In this document: positions 39,359 through 48,220 of the stretch, one piece after another
Numbering within the stretch: position 1 is the first letter of the stretch
How the letters are laid out: each line of letters begins with the position of its first letter
NCBI GenBank assembly: GCA_022565395.1
Contig: JAIUMV010000010.1
Coordinates: forward strand, 89,535-153,534
Direction of reading: 5' to 3'
Source of the DNA: Marinobacter sp.
Lineage (GTDB): Bacteria; Pseudomonadota; Gammaproteobacteria; Pseudomonadales; Oleiphilaceae
Length of the DNA: 64,000 nt
Made by a program: the position numbers and the translations under genes
The notes under the pieces: generated by a model
Seen by the model: the letters and a program-made list of their open reading frames with translations, nothing else
Told to the model about the DNA's origin: nothing
Database searches by the model: none

Positions 39359-40401
39359 GGCGCAGCTATCACACCGTGTTCACGCCACTGCTGAATCAGC
39401 CCGGCTGCTGACAAATAAGCGCCCTCAACGCGGCCTCCCGCCAGCCAGTCCCCTGCCACGGCAATCCCTTCTTCAGCAAACCAGAGGTGCCCCGGGCCGG
39501 CTTCGGTGTCAGCACTGCGGGCATAGAGCCAGCGATGAACCACTGTCTCAGTAACCGACACCTCATCCGGCACAGCGTTTTGTGCCCTGAAGGCGTCAAC
39601 AAGCACACGCTGAACCGTTTCAGGCGCTGCGTCCTGATGTGCTGCAGACCACTCGGGCGTTGCATGTAGCATCCACCACTCACTCGCAGCCTTCCGCCCG
39701 GGCTTACTGCTGTCCCGCGCCAGCCAGCCCAGCGGCCCCGCTGCCGGCTGCAAACCGTCAAAATTCACAGCCAGAGGTGCTGACAAGCGAATACCTACCG
39801 CCCAGCAGGGCAACATCACCGCAGCGGCTAGCACCTGTTCATTGTTCAGGGCATCCAGGCCACTGTTTGCAAGCAGATCGCGGGTCTGTACCGGCGGCGC
39901 GGTGACTATCACCAGATCGAAGGGGCCATACTGCGTGCCTTCGGTATCCTCCAGTGACCAGCGGCCCGTGCCGTCTGGTTTCGACAATTTAGCGACACGT
40001 GTTTCATAATCAATACTAAGCTGTTCTGACAATGTTCTTGATACCGCAGTCATTCGTGGCACCCCAACATACCGAGCGTCTTCGGCAAAGGGCTGCAACT
40101 GGCCCGCAGGCCGCTCCAGAACGAGATTAGCCTGCCACGGTTGAAAGCTATCTGGCGCATACTGGTCCAGCAACGCCCGGAAACCCTGATCGCGAACGGT
40201 GAAGTACTGGGCACCGATGTCAACGCCACCCTCGCTGGTGCGTTTTGAGGCCAGTCTCCCGCCCGGCCCGCGGCTTTTTTCGAACACCTGTACACTAGTA
40301 CCTGCTGCGTTCAATAAGATGGCTGCCGTCAAGCCCGCGACTCCTGAACCGATAACAGCGACGCGACGTATGTGATTGTGGTTTTCTTGCGAACTTTTCA
40401 T
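39355..40401 (-). CDS. NAD/FAD-dependent oxidoreductase, renalase-like (COG3380)
   Basis: A 348-residue flavoprotein. RRVAVIGSGVAGLTAAILLNAAG binds the FAD ADP moiety, FEKSRGPGGRLASKR and VDIGAQYFTVRD are the conserved COG3380/renalase motifs, and the C-terminus has LWFAEEGIAVAGDWLAGGRVEGAYLSA. Bacterial renalases oxidise aberrant dihydro-NAD(P) isomers; others of COG3380 are uncharacterised. The ATG at 40401 with CAGGGAACC upstream is used, since the longer frame begins with TTG. It is divergent from the desaturase gene. Confidence 0.87.
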   Translation of the reverse strand: MKSSQENHNHIRRVAVIGSGVAGLTAAILLNAAGTSVQVFEKSRGPGGRLASKRTSEGGVDIGAQYFTVRDQGFRALLDQYAPDSFQPWQANLVLERPAGQLQPFAEDARYVGVPRMTAVSRTLSEQLSIDYETRVAKLSKPDGTGRWSLEDTEGTQYGPFDLVIVTAPPVQTRDLLANSGLDALNNEQVLAAAVMLPCWAVGIRLSAPLAVNFDGLQPAAGPLGWLARDSSKPGRKAASEWWMLHATPEWSAAHQDAAPETVQRVLVDAFRAQNAVPDEVSVTETVVHRWLYARSADTEAGPGHLWFAEEGIAVAGDWLAGGRVEGAYLSAAGLIQQWREHGVIAAP

Positions 40402-40502
40402 GGTTCCCTGTGCATCCAATTACCAAGGTTTCAGCGTATACCGGTACGCAGCATTCATGAAAGCCTGTCCGATAGACGAAGTAAAATAAAGGTTTAACCC
40501 GT

Positions 40503-41465
40503 ATGTCCCGTGCGCAACATTTGCTACACAGTATTCTGCGATGGTTCGATTCCAATGCGTATTCGGATCACCTGGATACCACATCACGCCAGTTTAATGT
40601 GGTCCGAGTGATACCTTTTATCCTTCTACACCTTGCATGTCTGCTGGCGTTCTTTACGGGCGTCAGTACCTTTGCGCTGGTGTTTGCTGCAGGTTTCTTT
40701 TTTCTGCGCATGTTTGCCATTACCGGCTTCTACCACCGCTATTTCTCTCACAAGACCTTTAAGACCAACCGTATCTGGCAGTTCGTGTTTGCCGTGCTGG
40801 GGGCCAGCGCTGCACAACGGGGGCCGCTCTGGTGGGCGGCTCACCACCGCCATCACCACCAGCACTCAGATGATCCGCAAGACCTGCACTCTCCCCATCA
40901 TGGTGGCTTCTGGTGGTCCCATGTGGGCTGGTTCACCTGCGATGCCGGCTTCGCAATGAACGAGAAACGGGTCCGGGACTGGATGAAGTTTCCGGAACTC
41001 CGCTTCATCAACCGTTTTGACGCACTGGTGCCTGCTGCCGCCGCAGTATTGATCTTTCTGCTGGGCGAGGCGTTGGCACTCTGGGCACCCGGCCTCGGCG
41101 TGACAGGCTTGCAATTGCTGGTGTGGGGATTCTTCATCTCAACCGTTGCCCTGTTTCATGCCACGGTTTCCATCAATTCCATCGCCCATGTGTGGGGCAA
41201 GCGGCGCTTCGAAACCAGCGACGACAGCCGTAACAATTTCCTGCTGGCACTCGTTACCCTCGGTGAAGGCTGGCACAACAATCATCACCGCTGGCCCCAG
41301 TCGGCACGCCAGGGGTTCCGCTGGTACGAAATCGACATAACCTGGTACCTGCTCTGGATGATGGAAAAAATAGGCATCATTTATGATCTGAATCCGCTTC
41401 CCGCCCATATCAAGGAGGAAGCACGCCAACGGGATGCAGCGAGAAAGGGTATGCGTTATGAATGA
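40503..41465 (+). CDS. acyl-CoA/fatty acid desaturase
   Basis: A 320-residue membrane di-iron desaturase. Three histidine boxes are visible: HRYFSH (H78, H83), WAAHHRHHHQHSD (about 114-121) and GEGWHNNHHRWP (about 258-269). The box order matches delta-9 acyl-CoA or acyl-lipid desaturases, which place a cis double bond in the middle of the chain using oxygen. It opens a tightly packed eight-gene operon that also holds a cyclopropane-synthase homologue, whose substrate is exactly such a double bond. It overlaps the next gene by eight bases. Confidence 0.9.
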   Translation: MSRAQHLLHSILRWFDSNAYSDHLDTTSRQFNVVRVIPFILLHLACLLAFFTGVSTFALVFAAGFFFLRMFAITGFYHRYFSHKTFKTNRIWQFVFAVLGASAAQRGPLWWAAHHRHHHQHSDDPQDLHSPHHGGFWWSHVGWFTCDAGFAMNEKRVRDWMKFPELRFINRFDALVPAAAAVLIFLLGEALALWAPGLGVTGLQLLVWGFFISTVALFHATVSINSIAHVWGKRRFETSDDSRNNFLLALVTLGEGWHNNHHRWPQSARQGFRWYEIDITWYLLWMMEKIGIIYDLNPLPAHIKEEARQRDAARKGMRYE

Positions 41466-41889
41466 AGTGACATTGTGTCTGGCCAGATTCAAGGATTTGT
41501 TCAACGGTATGTCGGCACACAACGCGGGCGATCTTGGTAATGTCTACGCCGAGCAAGTCATGTTTACTGATCCGTTCACCACGGTACATGGCTTGACTTC
41601 CCTGCAAACCTACCTGGCTGGTGCATACGGCAATGTGCTCGCCTGCAGCTTTGAGTTCGAACATGAGGTCGTCGCCGGCCAACAGGCCAGCCTGACGTGG
41701 ACGATGCATTTGCAGCACAAGCGTATCAAACGGGGCGCGAAAATCCGCGTGGACGGCATCAGCTACCTGCAGTTCGAGCAGGGCCGGGTAATCCGGCACC
41801 GGGACTACTTTGACGCCGGTCAGTTGTTGTATGAAAACCTGCCAGTTCTGGGCACAGCGGTCAAATGGCTGCGGAGACACGCAGCATGA
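41458..41889 (+). CDS. SnoaL/NTF2-like protein
   Basis: A 143-residue single-domain protein with the cone-shaped NTF2-like pattern: NEVTLCLARFKDLFNGMSA, LGNVYAEQVMFTDPFTTVHGLTSLQTYL (the FxDPF motif), then beta strands SFEFEHEVVAGQQASLTWTM and VDGISYLQFEQGRVIRHRDYFDAG. The HRDYFD segment near the C-terminus is typical of the branch found beside short-chain dehydrogenases in ChrR/sigma-E-type photooxidative-stress and fatty-acid-modification clusters. The function is unknown. The ATG overlaps the desaturase stop region. Confidence 0.85.
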   Translation: MNEVTLCLARFKDLFNGMSAHNAGDLGNVYAEQVMFTDPFTTVHGLTSLQTYLAGAYGNVLACSFEFEHEVVAGQQASLTWTMHLQHKRIKRGAKIRVDGISYLQFEQGRVIRHRDYFDAGQLLYENLPVLGTAVKWLRRHAA

Positions 41890-42665
41890 TGAACAGCCCG
41901 CAAACACTGTGGCTTACCGGGGCCAGTTCCGGTATCGGTCTAGCCCTGGCCCATGCACTTCAGGACCGCGGTCATCGACTGATTGTCAGCGGGCGCAATG
42001 CAGATACGCTGCGCCCCATCGTTGAACGCGCGCCCGCCACCACCTGGGCGGCGGTCACCGATACGACGAACCCGGCATCCATGGCTGATGCCCAGACATT
42101 GTGGGACCAGCATGGCCCGCTGCAAATGGCCATATTGAATGCGGGCACCTGCGAATACGTTGACGTCGACCAATTTGACGCCAGCATCGTTGAGCGCAAT
42201 ATGCACACCAACTTTGGCGGCACGGTGCGCAGTGTGGCGGCCGTGCTGCCTGCCCTGCGAGCCGCCCGAAAGCAAGGCTTACCCGCGGAGTTGGTGATTG
42301 TCAGCTCGTCCGCCTGGTGGTTTCCATTTGGTCGAGCTGAAGGTTACGGCGCCTCCAAGGCAGCGCTCACCTATTTTGCCCACTCCCTGCGCGCGGACCT
42401 GGCCGCAGAAGGCATTGGGGTTACTGTTGTCTCACCAGGTTTTGTAAAGACACCCCTGACCGATCGTAACGACTTTCCCATGCCATTCATTATCAGCGCT
42501 GAGGAGGCGGCAAAACGTATTGTGCGAGGGCTTGAAAAAGGCCGCAAGGAAATACACTTCCCCCGACGCTTTACCTGGACGCTGAAACTTCTTGGCGCCC
42601 TGCCCCAGCGCTGGATTGACGCCATTGCCGCCCGTATGTCACGTAATCAACAGGAATCCCGTTAA
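41886..42665 (+). CDS. short-chain dehydrogenase/reductase
   Basis: A 259-residue SDR. The cofactor loop TGASSGIG is at 11-18, NAG in MAILNAGTCEYVD, the catalytic serines in ELVIVSSSAWW and the catalytic Tyr-Lys pair in GYGASKAALTYF. The C-terminal ISAEEAAKRIVRGLEKGRKEIHFPRRFTW is the pattern of the group found in fatty-acid/cfa clusters. The ATG overlaps the previous stop by four bases. It presumably reduces or oxidises a lipid-derived ketone or alcohol; the substrate is inferred from neighbours only. Confidence 0.88.
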   Translation: MMNSPQTLWLTGASSGIGLALAHALQDRGHRLIVSGRNADTLRPIVERAPATTWAAVTDTTNPASMADAQTLWDQHGPLQMAILNAGTCEYVDVDQFDASIVERNMHTNFGGTVRSVAAVLPALRAARKQGLPAELVIVSSSAWWFPFGRAEGYGASKAALTYFAHSLRADLAAEGIGVTVVSPGFVKTPLTDRNDFPMPFIISAEEAAKRIVRGLEKGRKEIHFPRRFTWTLKLLGALPQRWIDAIAARMSRNQQESR

Positions 42666-43927
42666 TGAGTCAAAGGCAACGTATTGCAATCGTGGGCGGC
42701 GGTGTTTCAGGCCTGACGGTGGCCTGGATGCTCGCACCACATCATGACATTCAGCTGTTTGAGGCAGCCGGTTATGCCGGTGGCCATACCAACACTGAGG
42801 CGGTTGAGTCTGGCGGGCGGACCTGGCACATCAATACCGGTTTTATCGTGTTTAACGACTGGACTTACCCCAATTTTATCAAGTTGATGGAAAAGCTGCG
42901 GGTACCGTCAGAGGTCAGCAGCATGAGCTTCAGCGTCCAATCCGGCGCCAATGGCCTGGAGTATAACGGCACCAATCTGAATGCATTGTTCGCGCAACGC
43001 CGCAATCTGCTGAATCCCTCGTTTGTGCGTATGATTCTGGAAATACTGCGCTTCAACAAACAGACGCGGGCTGACCTCGAGGAGGGTAAAGTTTCAGATG
43101 AGGAGACTCTGGGCAGCTATCTGAACCGCCACGGATTCTCACGCTATTTTCGAGACCACTACATTGTGCCCATGGGCTCGGCCATCTGGTCTGCACCCGA
43201 GATTGTGCTGGAGCAGTTTCCTATCCGGTTTTTCCTGCAGTTTTTTAATAACCACGGCATGCTCTCCGTGGATGACCGCCCTACCTGGCGCGTCATCTCC
43301 GGTGGTTCTGCACGCTATGTGGACCGCATGATGGAACGCATCGGTGGCTGCGTTCACCTCAATAGCCCGGTTCACAAAGTACGTCGTGAAGCTGATCGTG
43401 TAGTGGTGGAAGTTAACGGCCGCGAGGAATATTTCGATCAGGTCGTCTTTGCCTGTCATAGCGACCAGGCGTTGGCCATGCTGAATGAACCCACTCCAGC
43501 AGAGGAAGCGGTACTTGGCGCCATTCCCTATCAGGACAATGACGTGGTGCTGCATACCGACACAGCCATGCTGCCGACTGAAAAACGGGCCTGGGCGGCC
43601 TGGAACTACCATATTCCAAAACACAGCAACGATGCAGTCTCAGTAACATACAACATGAACATTCTTCAGAACTTCCATGACTCTGAAGAGGTTTTCTGCG
43701 TGACCCTCAACCGCAGCAAGGACATAGACCCGAGCAAGGTAATCCATCGCTACCAGTACGCACACCCGGTATTCAGCATGGAGGCCGTTGCGGCACAGGG
43801 TCGCTACAACGAAATCGGAAACAAGAACCGTACCCACTATTGTGGCGCCTATTGGTTCAACGGGTTCCATGAGGATGGCGTTCGCAGTGCAGTAAGGGTG
43901 CTGAACGATTTTGGTGTGAGCCTGTGA
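42665..43927 (+). CDS. COG2907 FAD-dependent oxidoreductase of cfa cluster
   Basis: A 420-residue amine-oxidase-like flavoprotein. RIAIVGGGVSGLTVAWMLAPHHDIQLFEA binds FAD, GGHTNTEAVESGGRTWHINTGFIVFNDWTYPNF and YCGAYWFNGFHEDGVRSAV complete the COG2907 signature. The same domain is fused N-terminally to the cyclopropane synthase domain in plant cyclopropane fatty-acid synthases, which ties its job to the synthase encoded two genes downstream. Start and previous stop share one base. Confidence 0.9.
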   Translation: MSQRQRIAIVGGGVSGLTVAWMLAPHHDIQLFEAAGYAGGHTNTEAVESGGRTWHINTGFIVFNDWTYPNFIKLMEKLRVPSEVSSMSFSVQSGANGLEYNGTNLNALFAQRRNLLNPSFVRMILEILRFNKQTRADLEEGKVSDEETLGSYLNRHGFSRYFRDHYIVPMGSAIWSAPEIVLEQFPIRFFLQFFNNHGMLSVDDRPTWRVISGGSARYVDRMMERIGGCVHLNSPVHKVRREADRVVVEVNGREEYFDQVVFACHSDQALAMLNEPTPAEEAVLGAIPYQDNDVVLHTDTAMLPTEKRAWAAWNYHIPKHSNDAVSVTYNMNILQNFHDSEEVFCVTLNRSKDIDPSKVIHRYQYAHPVFSMEAVAAQGRYNEIGNKNRTHYCGAYWFNGFHEDGVRSAVRVLNDFGVSL

Positions 43928-44820
43928 CCATGGGCCCGGACCGGCTTGCGAACAGCCACTGGCTGACAGGGGAGGTACGCCACCGGCGCATGAGCCCGGT
44001 TGGGCATCAGTTCAGTTACCACACGGGCATGCTCGCTCTTGAACTGGACGATTGGTTCCAGTTGCCTGAGATCAGCCGTTGGGTATCCCTGGAGTCCTTC
44101 AACTGGATGTCATTGAAACGGGCAGACTATCTGGCCCCTGAGACGCCCTGCCTGAAGGAAGCTGTGCGGGACCAGGCGGAACGCGCCACGGGCTGGCGCC
44201 CCGACGGCGCCATCCAGTTGATTACTCACCCCCGTTACCTTGGGTACGTGTTCAACCCCGTCAGTTTCTATTTCTGCTACGCCCACGGCCATTCACCTGC
44301 TGACGGCGCCCTGCCCAAAGTGATACTCGCCCAGATCACCAATACGCCGTGGAAGGAACGCCACGTCTACTGCATGGATGACGCCGTGCCATTTACCAGT
44401 GCTCAGGGCTGGCAGAGCCTGCGCTTTGCCTTCAGCAAGCGCTTTCATGTCTCCCCCTTTAACCCCATGGATCAGCAGTACCAGTGGCTGTTCAGTTTCA
44501 AAGGTCCTGAAATACGCATTCACATGAACGTAAGGGATCAGGAAAGCAAGGTTTTTGATGCCACTTTGATGGTCCAAAGAACCCCACTTGAACGTACAAC
44601 GTTGCATCAAAGCCTGCGGCAGTTTCCGCTAGAAAGCTTCAAAGTGATCGGCGGAATTTACTGGCACGCGCTGAAACTGAAACTCAAAGGCGCCGTATTT
44701 TACACGCATCCCGACAAACTCGAGCCTCTGGTGGCAGCAGCCAACGGGCGGGATGATCAGGGCCTTCGAGTTGATATGTCACAACCAACAAGCGGACGGG
44801 TTAGCTCATGGAGAACGTGA
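43924..44820 (+). CDS. DUF1365 protein of cfa cluster
   Basis: A 298-residue protein of DUF1365. The family landmarks are WLTGEVRHRRMSPVGHQFSYHTGMLALELDD, ITHPRYLGYVFNPVSFYFCY, NTPWKERHVYCMD and FHVSPFNPMDQQYQWLF. DUF1365 genes almost always sit between a COG2907 oxidoreductase and a cfa homologue and have no proven function. Two starts are possible: a GTG overlapping the previous stop, used here, or an ATG two codons later. It overlaps the synthase gene by 13 bases. Confidence 0.9.
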   Translation: MTMGPDRLANSHWLTGEVRHRRMSPVGHQFSYHTGMLALELDDWFQLPEISRWVSLESFNWMSLKRADYLAPETPCLKEAVRDQAERATGWRPDGAIQLITHPRYLGYVFNPVSFYFCYAHGHSPADGALPKVILAQITNTPWKERHVYCMDDAVPFTSAQGWQSLRFAFSKRFHVSPFNPMDQQYQWLFSFKGPEIRIHMNVRDQESKVFDATLMVQRTPLERTTLHQSLRQFPLESFKVIGGIYWHALKLKLKGAVFYTHPDKLEPLVAAANGRDDQGLRVDMSQPTSGRVSSWRT

Positions 44821-46073
44821 ACACTTCATTATCCACCAGCCAGAACAGCACCAGCGTGACCAGTGACTGGGCAAGACGTCTGGTATGCAAACAGCTCAGC
44901 CTGCTTGGTGCTGGCGTGCTGAAGGTTGTTGAGCCGGGCCAACCCGATCAGATTTTTGGTGATGGTGACGAACGTCATCCGGCCGCAGCACTGCATATTC
45001 ACCATGCCAGCGCCTGGCGCGACCTGCTCACAGGCGGCAGTGTGGGTGCAGCAGAATCCTACGTTGCCGGGGACTGGTCGACGCCGGATCTGACCGCGTT
45101 GTTGCGTTTCTTCACTCGCAACGTAGATCGCATGAATGACTTTGAGGATCGCTTTGCCTGGGTGACTAAACCAGCCTTGCGAATGTTGCACTGGATGAAT
45201 CGAAACAGCAAAGAGGGTTCCCGAAAAAACATCTCTGCCCACTATGACCTGGGCAACGACCTGTTCGAGACCTTTCTCGACCCCACCATGATGTATTCCT
45301 CCGCTGTTTATCCCCACCCGGATGCCAGTCTGGAAGAGGCCGCTGTCTATAAGTTGGACCGGATATGCAAGAAGCTTGACCTCAAGCCGGGTGACCAGGT
45401 CATCGAAATCGGCACTGGTTGGGGCGGCTTTGCCATCCACGCAGCAAAACATTACGGTTGTCACGTTACTACCACGACCATTTCCCGCGAGCAGCTGGAA
45501 ATGGCGCGCCAGCGGGTTGACGCCGAAGGTCTGAGCGATCGCATCACCTTGTTGTTCGATGACTATCGGGATCTGAAAGGCACCTACGATAAGCTGGTAT
45601 CCATCGAGATGATTGAGGCCGTTGGCCCCCAGTATCTGGACAGCTACCTGCAGCAAATCAGCAACCTGCTCAAGCCTGATGGACTGGCCCTGGTCCAAGC
45701 CATCACCATGCCTGAACAGCGCTATGATCGCGCACTCAAGAACGTTGATTTTATCCAGCGCTTTATCTTTCCTGGCAGTTTTATCCCCTCCTTCGGCGCC
45801 ATTCTGGGCTCTGTTCGCCGTGGCTCTGACCTGACCCTCGCCCACAGTGAAGACTTTGGCTTCCATTACGCCAGAACGCTCCACGACTGGCGCGAACGCT
45901 TCATGGCCGCCACAGAGCAGCTTGAGGGGCTCGGCTATGACCTCGCGTTCCGGCGCCTGTGGGATTTCTACTTCTGTTATTGCGAAGCCGGCTTCAGCGA
46001 ACGGGCCATTGGTGTTTCCCAGCTCGTGCTGGCCAAACCCGGCAACAAGCGCGCAAATCTGATGGTGCTGTAA
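44808..46073 (+). CDS. cfa: cyclopropane-fatty-acyl-phospholipid synthase family methyltransferase
   Basis: A 421-residue CFA-synthase-family protein. Hallmarks are SAHYDLGNDLFETFLDPTMMYSSAVY, VIEIGTGWGGFAIHAA (SAM motif I), TTTISREQLEMARQRV, VSIEMIEAVGPQYLDSYL and FIQRFIFPGSFIPSF. The enzyme adds a methylene or methyl group from SAM to the double bond of a membrane phospholipid acyl chain. Relatives in clusters of this kind have been tied to mid-chain methylated or furan fatty acids, so the exact product here is open. The preceding genes overlap it. Confidence 0.92.
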   Translation: MENVNTSLSTSQNSTSVTSDWARRLVCKQLSLLGAGVLKVVEPGQPDQIFGDGDERHPAAALHIHHASAWRDLLTGGSVGAAESYVAGDWSTPDLTALLRFFTRNVDRMNDFEDRFAWVTKPALRMLHWMNRNSKEGSRKNISAHYDLGNDLFETFLDPTMMYSSAVYPHPDASLEEAAVYKLDRICKKLDLKPGDQVIEIGTGWGGFAIHAAKHYGCHVTTTTISREQLEMARQRVDAEGLSDRITLLFDDYRDLKGTYDKLVSIEMIEAVGPQYLDSYLQQISNLLKPDGLALVQAITMPEQRYDRALKNVDFIQRFIFPGSFIPSFGAILGSVRRGSDLTLAHSEDFGFHYARTLHDWRERFMAATEQLEGLGYDLAFRRLWDFYFCYCEAGFSERAIGVSQLVLAKPGNKRANLMVL

Positions 46074-46597
46074 TGGACGCAGGAACTCGCCGCAACCTGG
46101 CCAACCTGGTGATGTTCCAGACCGGTTGGTTCCTATGTGTGCTGTTTCCCGGTATTGCCACGGCATTTATTGGTTTTGGTATTGTGCTTGCCCATTTATG
46201 CACGCTGAGCAAGCGCCCGAGGGAGGAGTTTAATTTTATCCTGATGGGAACGCTGCTGGGCACCCTGCTCGACGGCCTGTGGTTTCAGGTGGGGGTCATG
46301 CAGGACCCCGCCAGCCAGGTGCAATGGACCCCGTTCTGGCTGGTGGCCATATGGGCGCTGTTCATGACCACCTTGAGCCACTCGATGGCCTGGCTCGGTC
46401 AGTCTCGCTGGCTGCCCTGGGCGCTGGCACCGCTGGCAGGTCCGTTTGCCTACTGGAGCGCCAGCAAGCTTGGCGCAGTGGCCTTGCCTGACCTCAGCGT
46501 TAGTCTGCCCGCCCTGGCCATGGGTTGGCTGGTGCTATTCCCGCTGCTACTGGGTCTTCGCAAGCGTTTCTTCCCTACCTTAGCGGTGGCCCCATGA
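46073..46597 (+). CDS. DUF2878 membrane protein of cfa cluster
   Basis: A 174-residue membrane protein with about five hydrophobic segments. LVMFQTGWFLCVLF, LMGTLLGTLLDGLWFQVGVM and LFMTTLSHSMAWL are typical of DUF2878, which accompanies cfa/DUF1365 genes in many proteobacteria. Its role is unknown; a lipid- or substrate-handling membrane partner of the synthase would fit. It shares one base with the synthase stop and four with the next gene. Longer in-frame starts run through the cfa coding region and are rejected. Confidence 0.87.
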   Translation: MDAGTRRNLANLVMFQTGWFLCVLFPGIATAFIGFGIVLAHLCTLSKRPREEFNFILMGTLLGTLLDGLWFQVGVMQDPASQVQWTPFWLVAIWALFMTTLSHSMAWLGQSRWLPWALAPLAGPFAYWSASKLGAVALPDLSVSLPALAMGWLVLFPLLLGLRKRFFPTLAVAP

Positions 46598-47331
46598 AGT
46601 ACCTGATGTACAGCCTTGTTCTCGCGATTTCCCTTACGACGACCAGTGCGGGAGCAACCATGAAAATTACCTTTACAGGCATTGCCGAAAGCCTCACCGG
46701 CACACCTTTGTACGAAGAGCATCATCAGGTCATCGGAGAGTGCAGAGGCAACCGCTGGCACCCCACCCAACACAGTGTCAGCTATAAAGACCCAGGCACC
46801 GCAGAAGCCTTTGCCAGCAAGGAACTGACCTACGATCTGGCCACCAGCCGTCCTTCCTTTATCTTTGAGCAGCCCAGGTTCGATGAGCGCCTTTCCGTGC
46901 AAAATAGAGAGGATCGCCGTTTGGCTATAGAGTGGCAATCACCGGAAGGTCGCAGTGAACGGTTTCGGGTGGATATTGATCAGCGGGTGGTCGTTGACGC
47001 CGGGTTTGATCAGTATATCCGCGACAACTATCAGGCCCTTGCGCGGGGCGACAGTCTGCGGCTCCGTTTTCTGGCACCGACCCGAGGCGCACACTATGCA
47101 TTTATTGCAGAGCCAGTCCAGGACCGCAGGGTGGACGCACCACTGACCGTACAGATACGTGCATCCGGACTGCTCAGTCGCTGGTTTGTTGACCCGATAC
47201 TGCTGGGTTATGACGAGCAGGGCTTTCTGACAGACTACGTTGGCTTGACCAATGTGCGGATGAACAACGATGAGAATTTCACCGCCCACATTCGCTACCG
47301 GATCGATCAGGCGGCACCGGGCTGCGATTAA
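46594..47331 (+). CDS. exported protein of unknown function, end of cfa cluster
   Basis: I recognise no named family. The 245-residue protein has a signal peptide (MKYLMYSLVLAISLTTTSAGA) and a mature part rich in beta strands and charged residues (GIAESLTGTPLYEEHHQVI, RAHYAF-type turns, WFVDPILLGYDEQGFLTDYVG, FTAHIRYRID). It has the profile of a periplasmic or surface protein. The overlap of four bases with the DUF2878 gene puts it in the lipid-modification operon. The start is set by that overlap and the signal peptide. Confidence 0.75.
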   Translation: MKYLMYSLVLAISLTTTSAGATMKITFTGIAESLTGTPLYEEHHQVIGECRGNRWHPTQHSVSYKDPGTAEAFASKELTYDLATSRPSFIFEQPRFDERLSVQNREDRRLAIEWQSPEGRSERFRVDIDQRVVVDAGFDQYIRDNYQALARGDSLRLRFLAPTRGAHYAFIAEPVQDRRVDAPLTVQIRASGLLSRWFVDPILLGYDEQGFLTDYVGLTNVRMNNDENFTAHIRYRIDQAAPGCD

Positions 47332-47398
47332 GGGCTGCCCGGCCCGGTCCCTGTGTTAAACTCTGGCACTGCCCGTTCTAACCACCGGATCAGTGCCC

Positions 47399-48211
47399 AT
47401 GATTTTTGTCTCCTTCAACGTCAACAGCGTCCGTACCCGCCTGCACCAGCTACAAGCAGTCATCGATGAGCTGCAACCCGATATCATTGGCCTGCAGGAA
47501 ACCAAGGTCACCGACGCCGAGTTCCCCGAAGCTGAAATCCGTGCCATGGGCTATCATGTGCATTTTCATGGCCAGAAAACCCACTATGGGGTTGCCTTGC
47601 TTTCCCGTGAAGAGCCTGTTGCCGTGCAGAAAGGTTACCCTTGGGATGATGAGGAAGCGCAGCGGCGCTTTATCGCCGCACGCTTTGTCGTCGACGGCGA
47701 ACCGTTGGTGGTCATTAACGGTTATTTTCCCCAGGGCGAATCCAGGGATCATCCCACCAAGTTTCCGGCCAAGGAAAAATTCTACGCCGACCTGATGCGC
47801 TATCTGGACACCGAGGTAACAGCCGGGCAAGCTGTAGTCGTCATGGGTGATATGAATATCTCCCCCCGTGACGAGGATATTGGTATTGGTGCGGATAATG
47901 CGAAACGCTGGTTACGCTCGGGCAAGTGCAGTTTCCTGCCGGAAGAGCGCGGCTGGATGCAGGCGCTGGAGGCCAAAGGCCTGACCGATGTCTTCAGGCA
48001 CCTGCATCCGGCTGAGTCGGACACCTTCAGCTGGTTTGACTACCGCAGCAAAGGCTTTGAACGGGAGCCTCGACGCGGACTGCGTATTGACCTGATCATG
48101 GTCAGCGATGACCTGCTCGGTAAAACCCGAAATGCCGGAGTATCCTATAGCATCCGTGCCATGGAGCGCCCGTCTGACCACGCCCCGGTATGGGCCGACC
48201 TGGACCTTTGA
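47399..48211 (+). CDS. xthA: exodeoxyribonuclease III
   Basis: A 270-residue AP endonuclease. Catalytic and metal residues appear as [17 protein letters not shown] (E34), [10 protein letters not shown] and [13 protein letters not shown]. It cleaves DNA at abasic sites and removes 3'-blocking groups during base-excision repair. Length and motifs agree with E. coli XthA (268). The ATG at 47399 follows a two-codon longer frame with a GTG start. It is followed nine bases later by the TetR gene on the same strand. Confidence 0.95.
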   Translation: MIFVSFNVNSVRTRLHQLQAVIDELQPDIIGLQETKVTDAEFPEAEIRAMGYHVHFHGQKTHYGVALLSREEPVAVQKGYPWDDEEAQRRFIAARFVVDGEPLVVINGYFPQGESRDHPTKFPAKEKFYADLMRYLDTEVTAGQAVVVMGDMNISPRDEDIGIGADNAKRWLRSGKCSFLPEERGWMQALEAKGLTDVFRHLHPAESDTFSWFDYRSKGFEREPRRGLRIDLIMVSDDLLGKTRNAGVSYSIRAMERPSDHAPVWADLDL

Positions 48212-48220
48212 GCGAGTTGC

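Noticed and set aside
44829..46166. 445-codon open frame antisense to the cfa gene
   Set aside because: Shadow of a clear CFA synthase gene; no ribosome-binding site and no recognisable domain.
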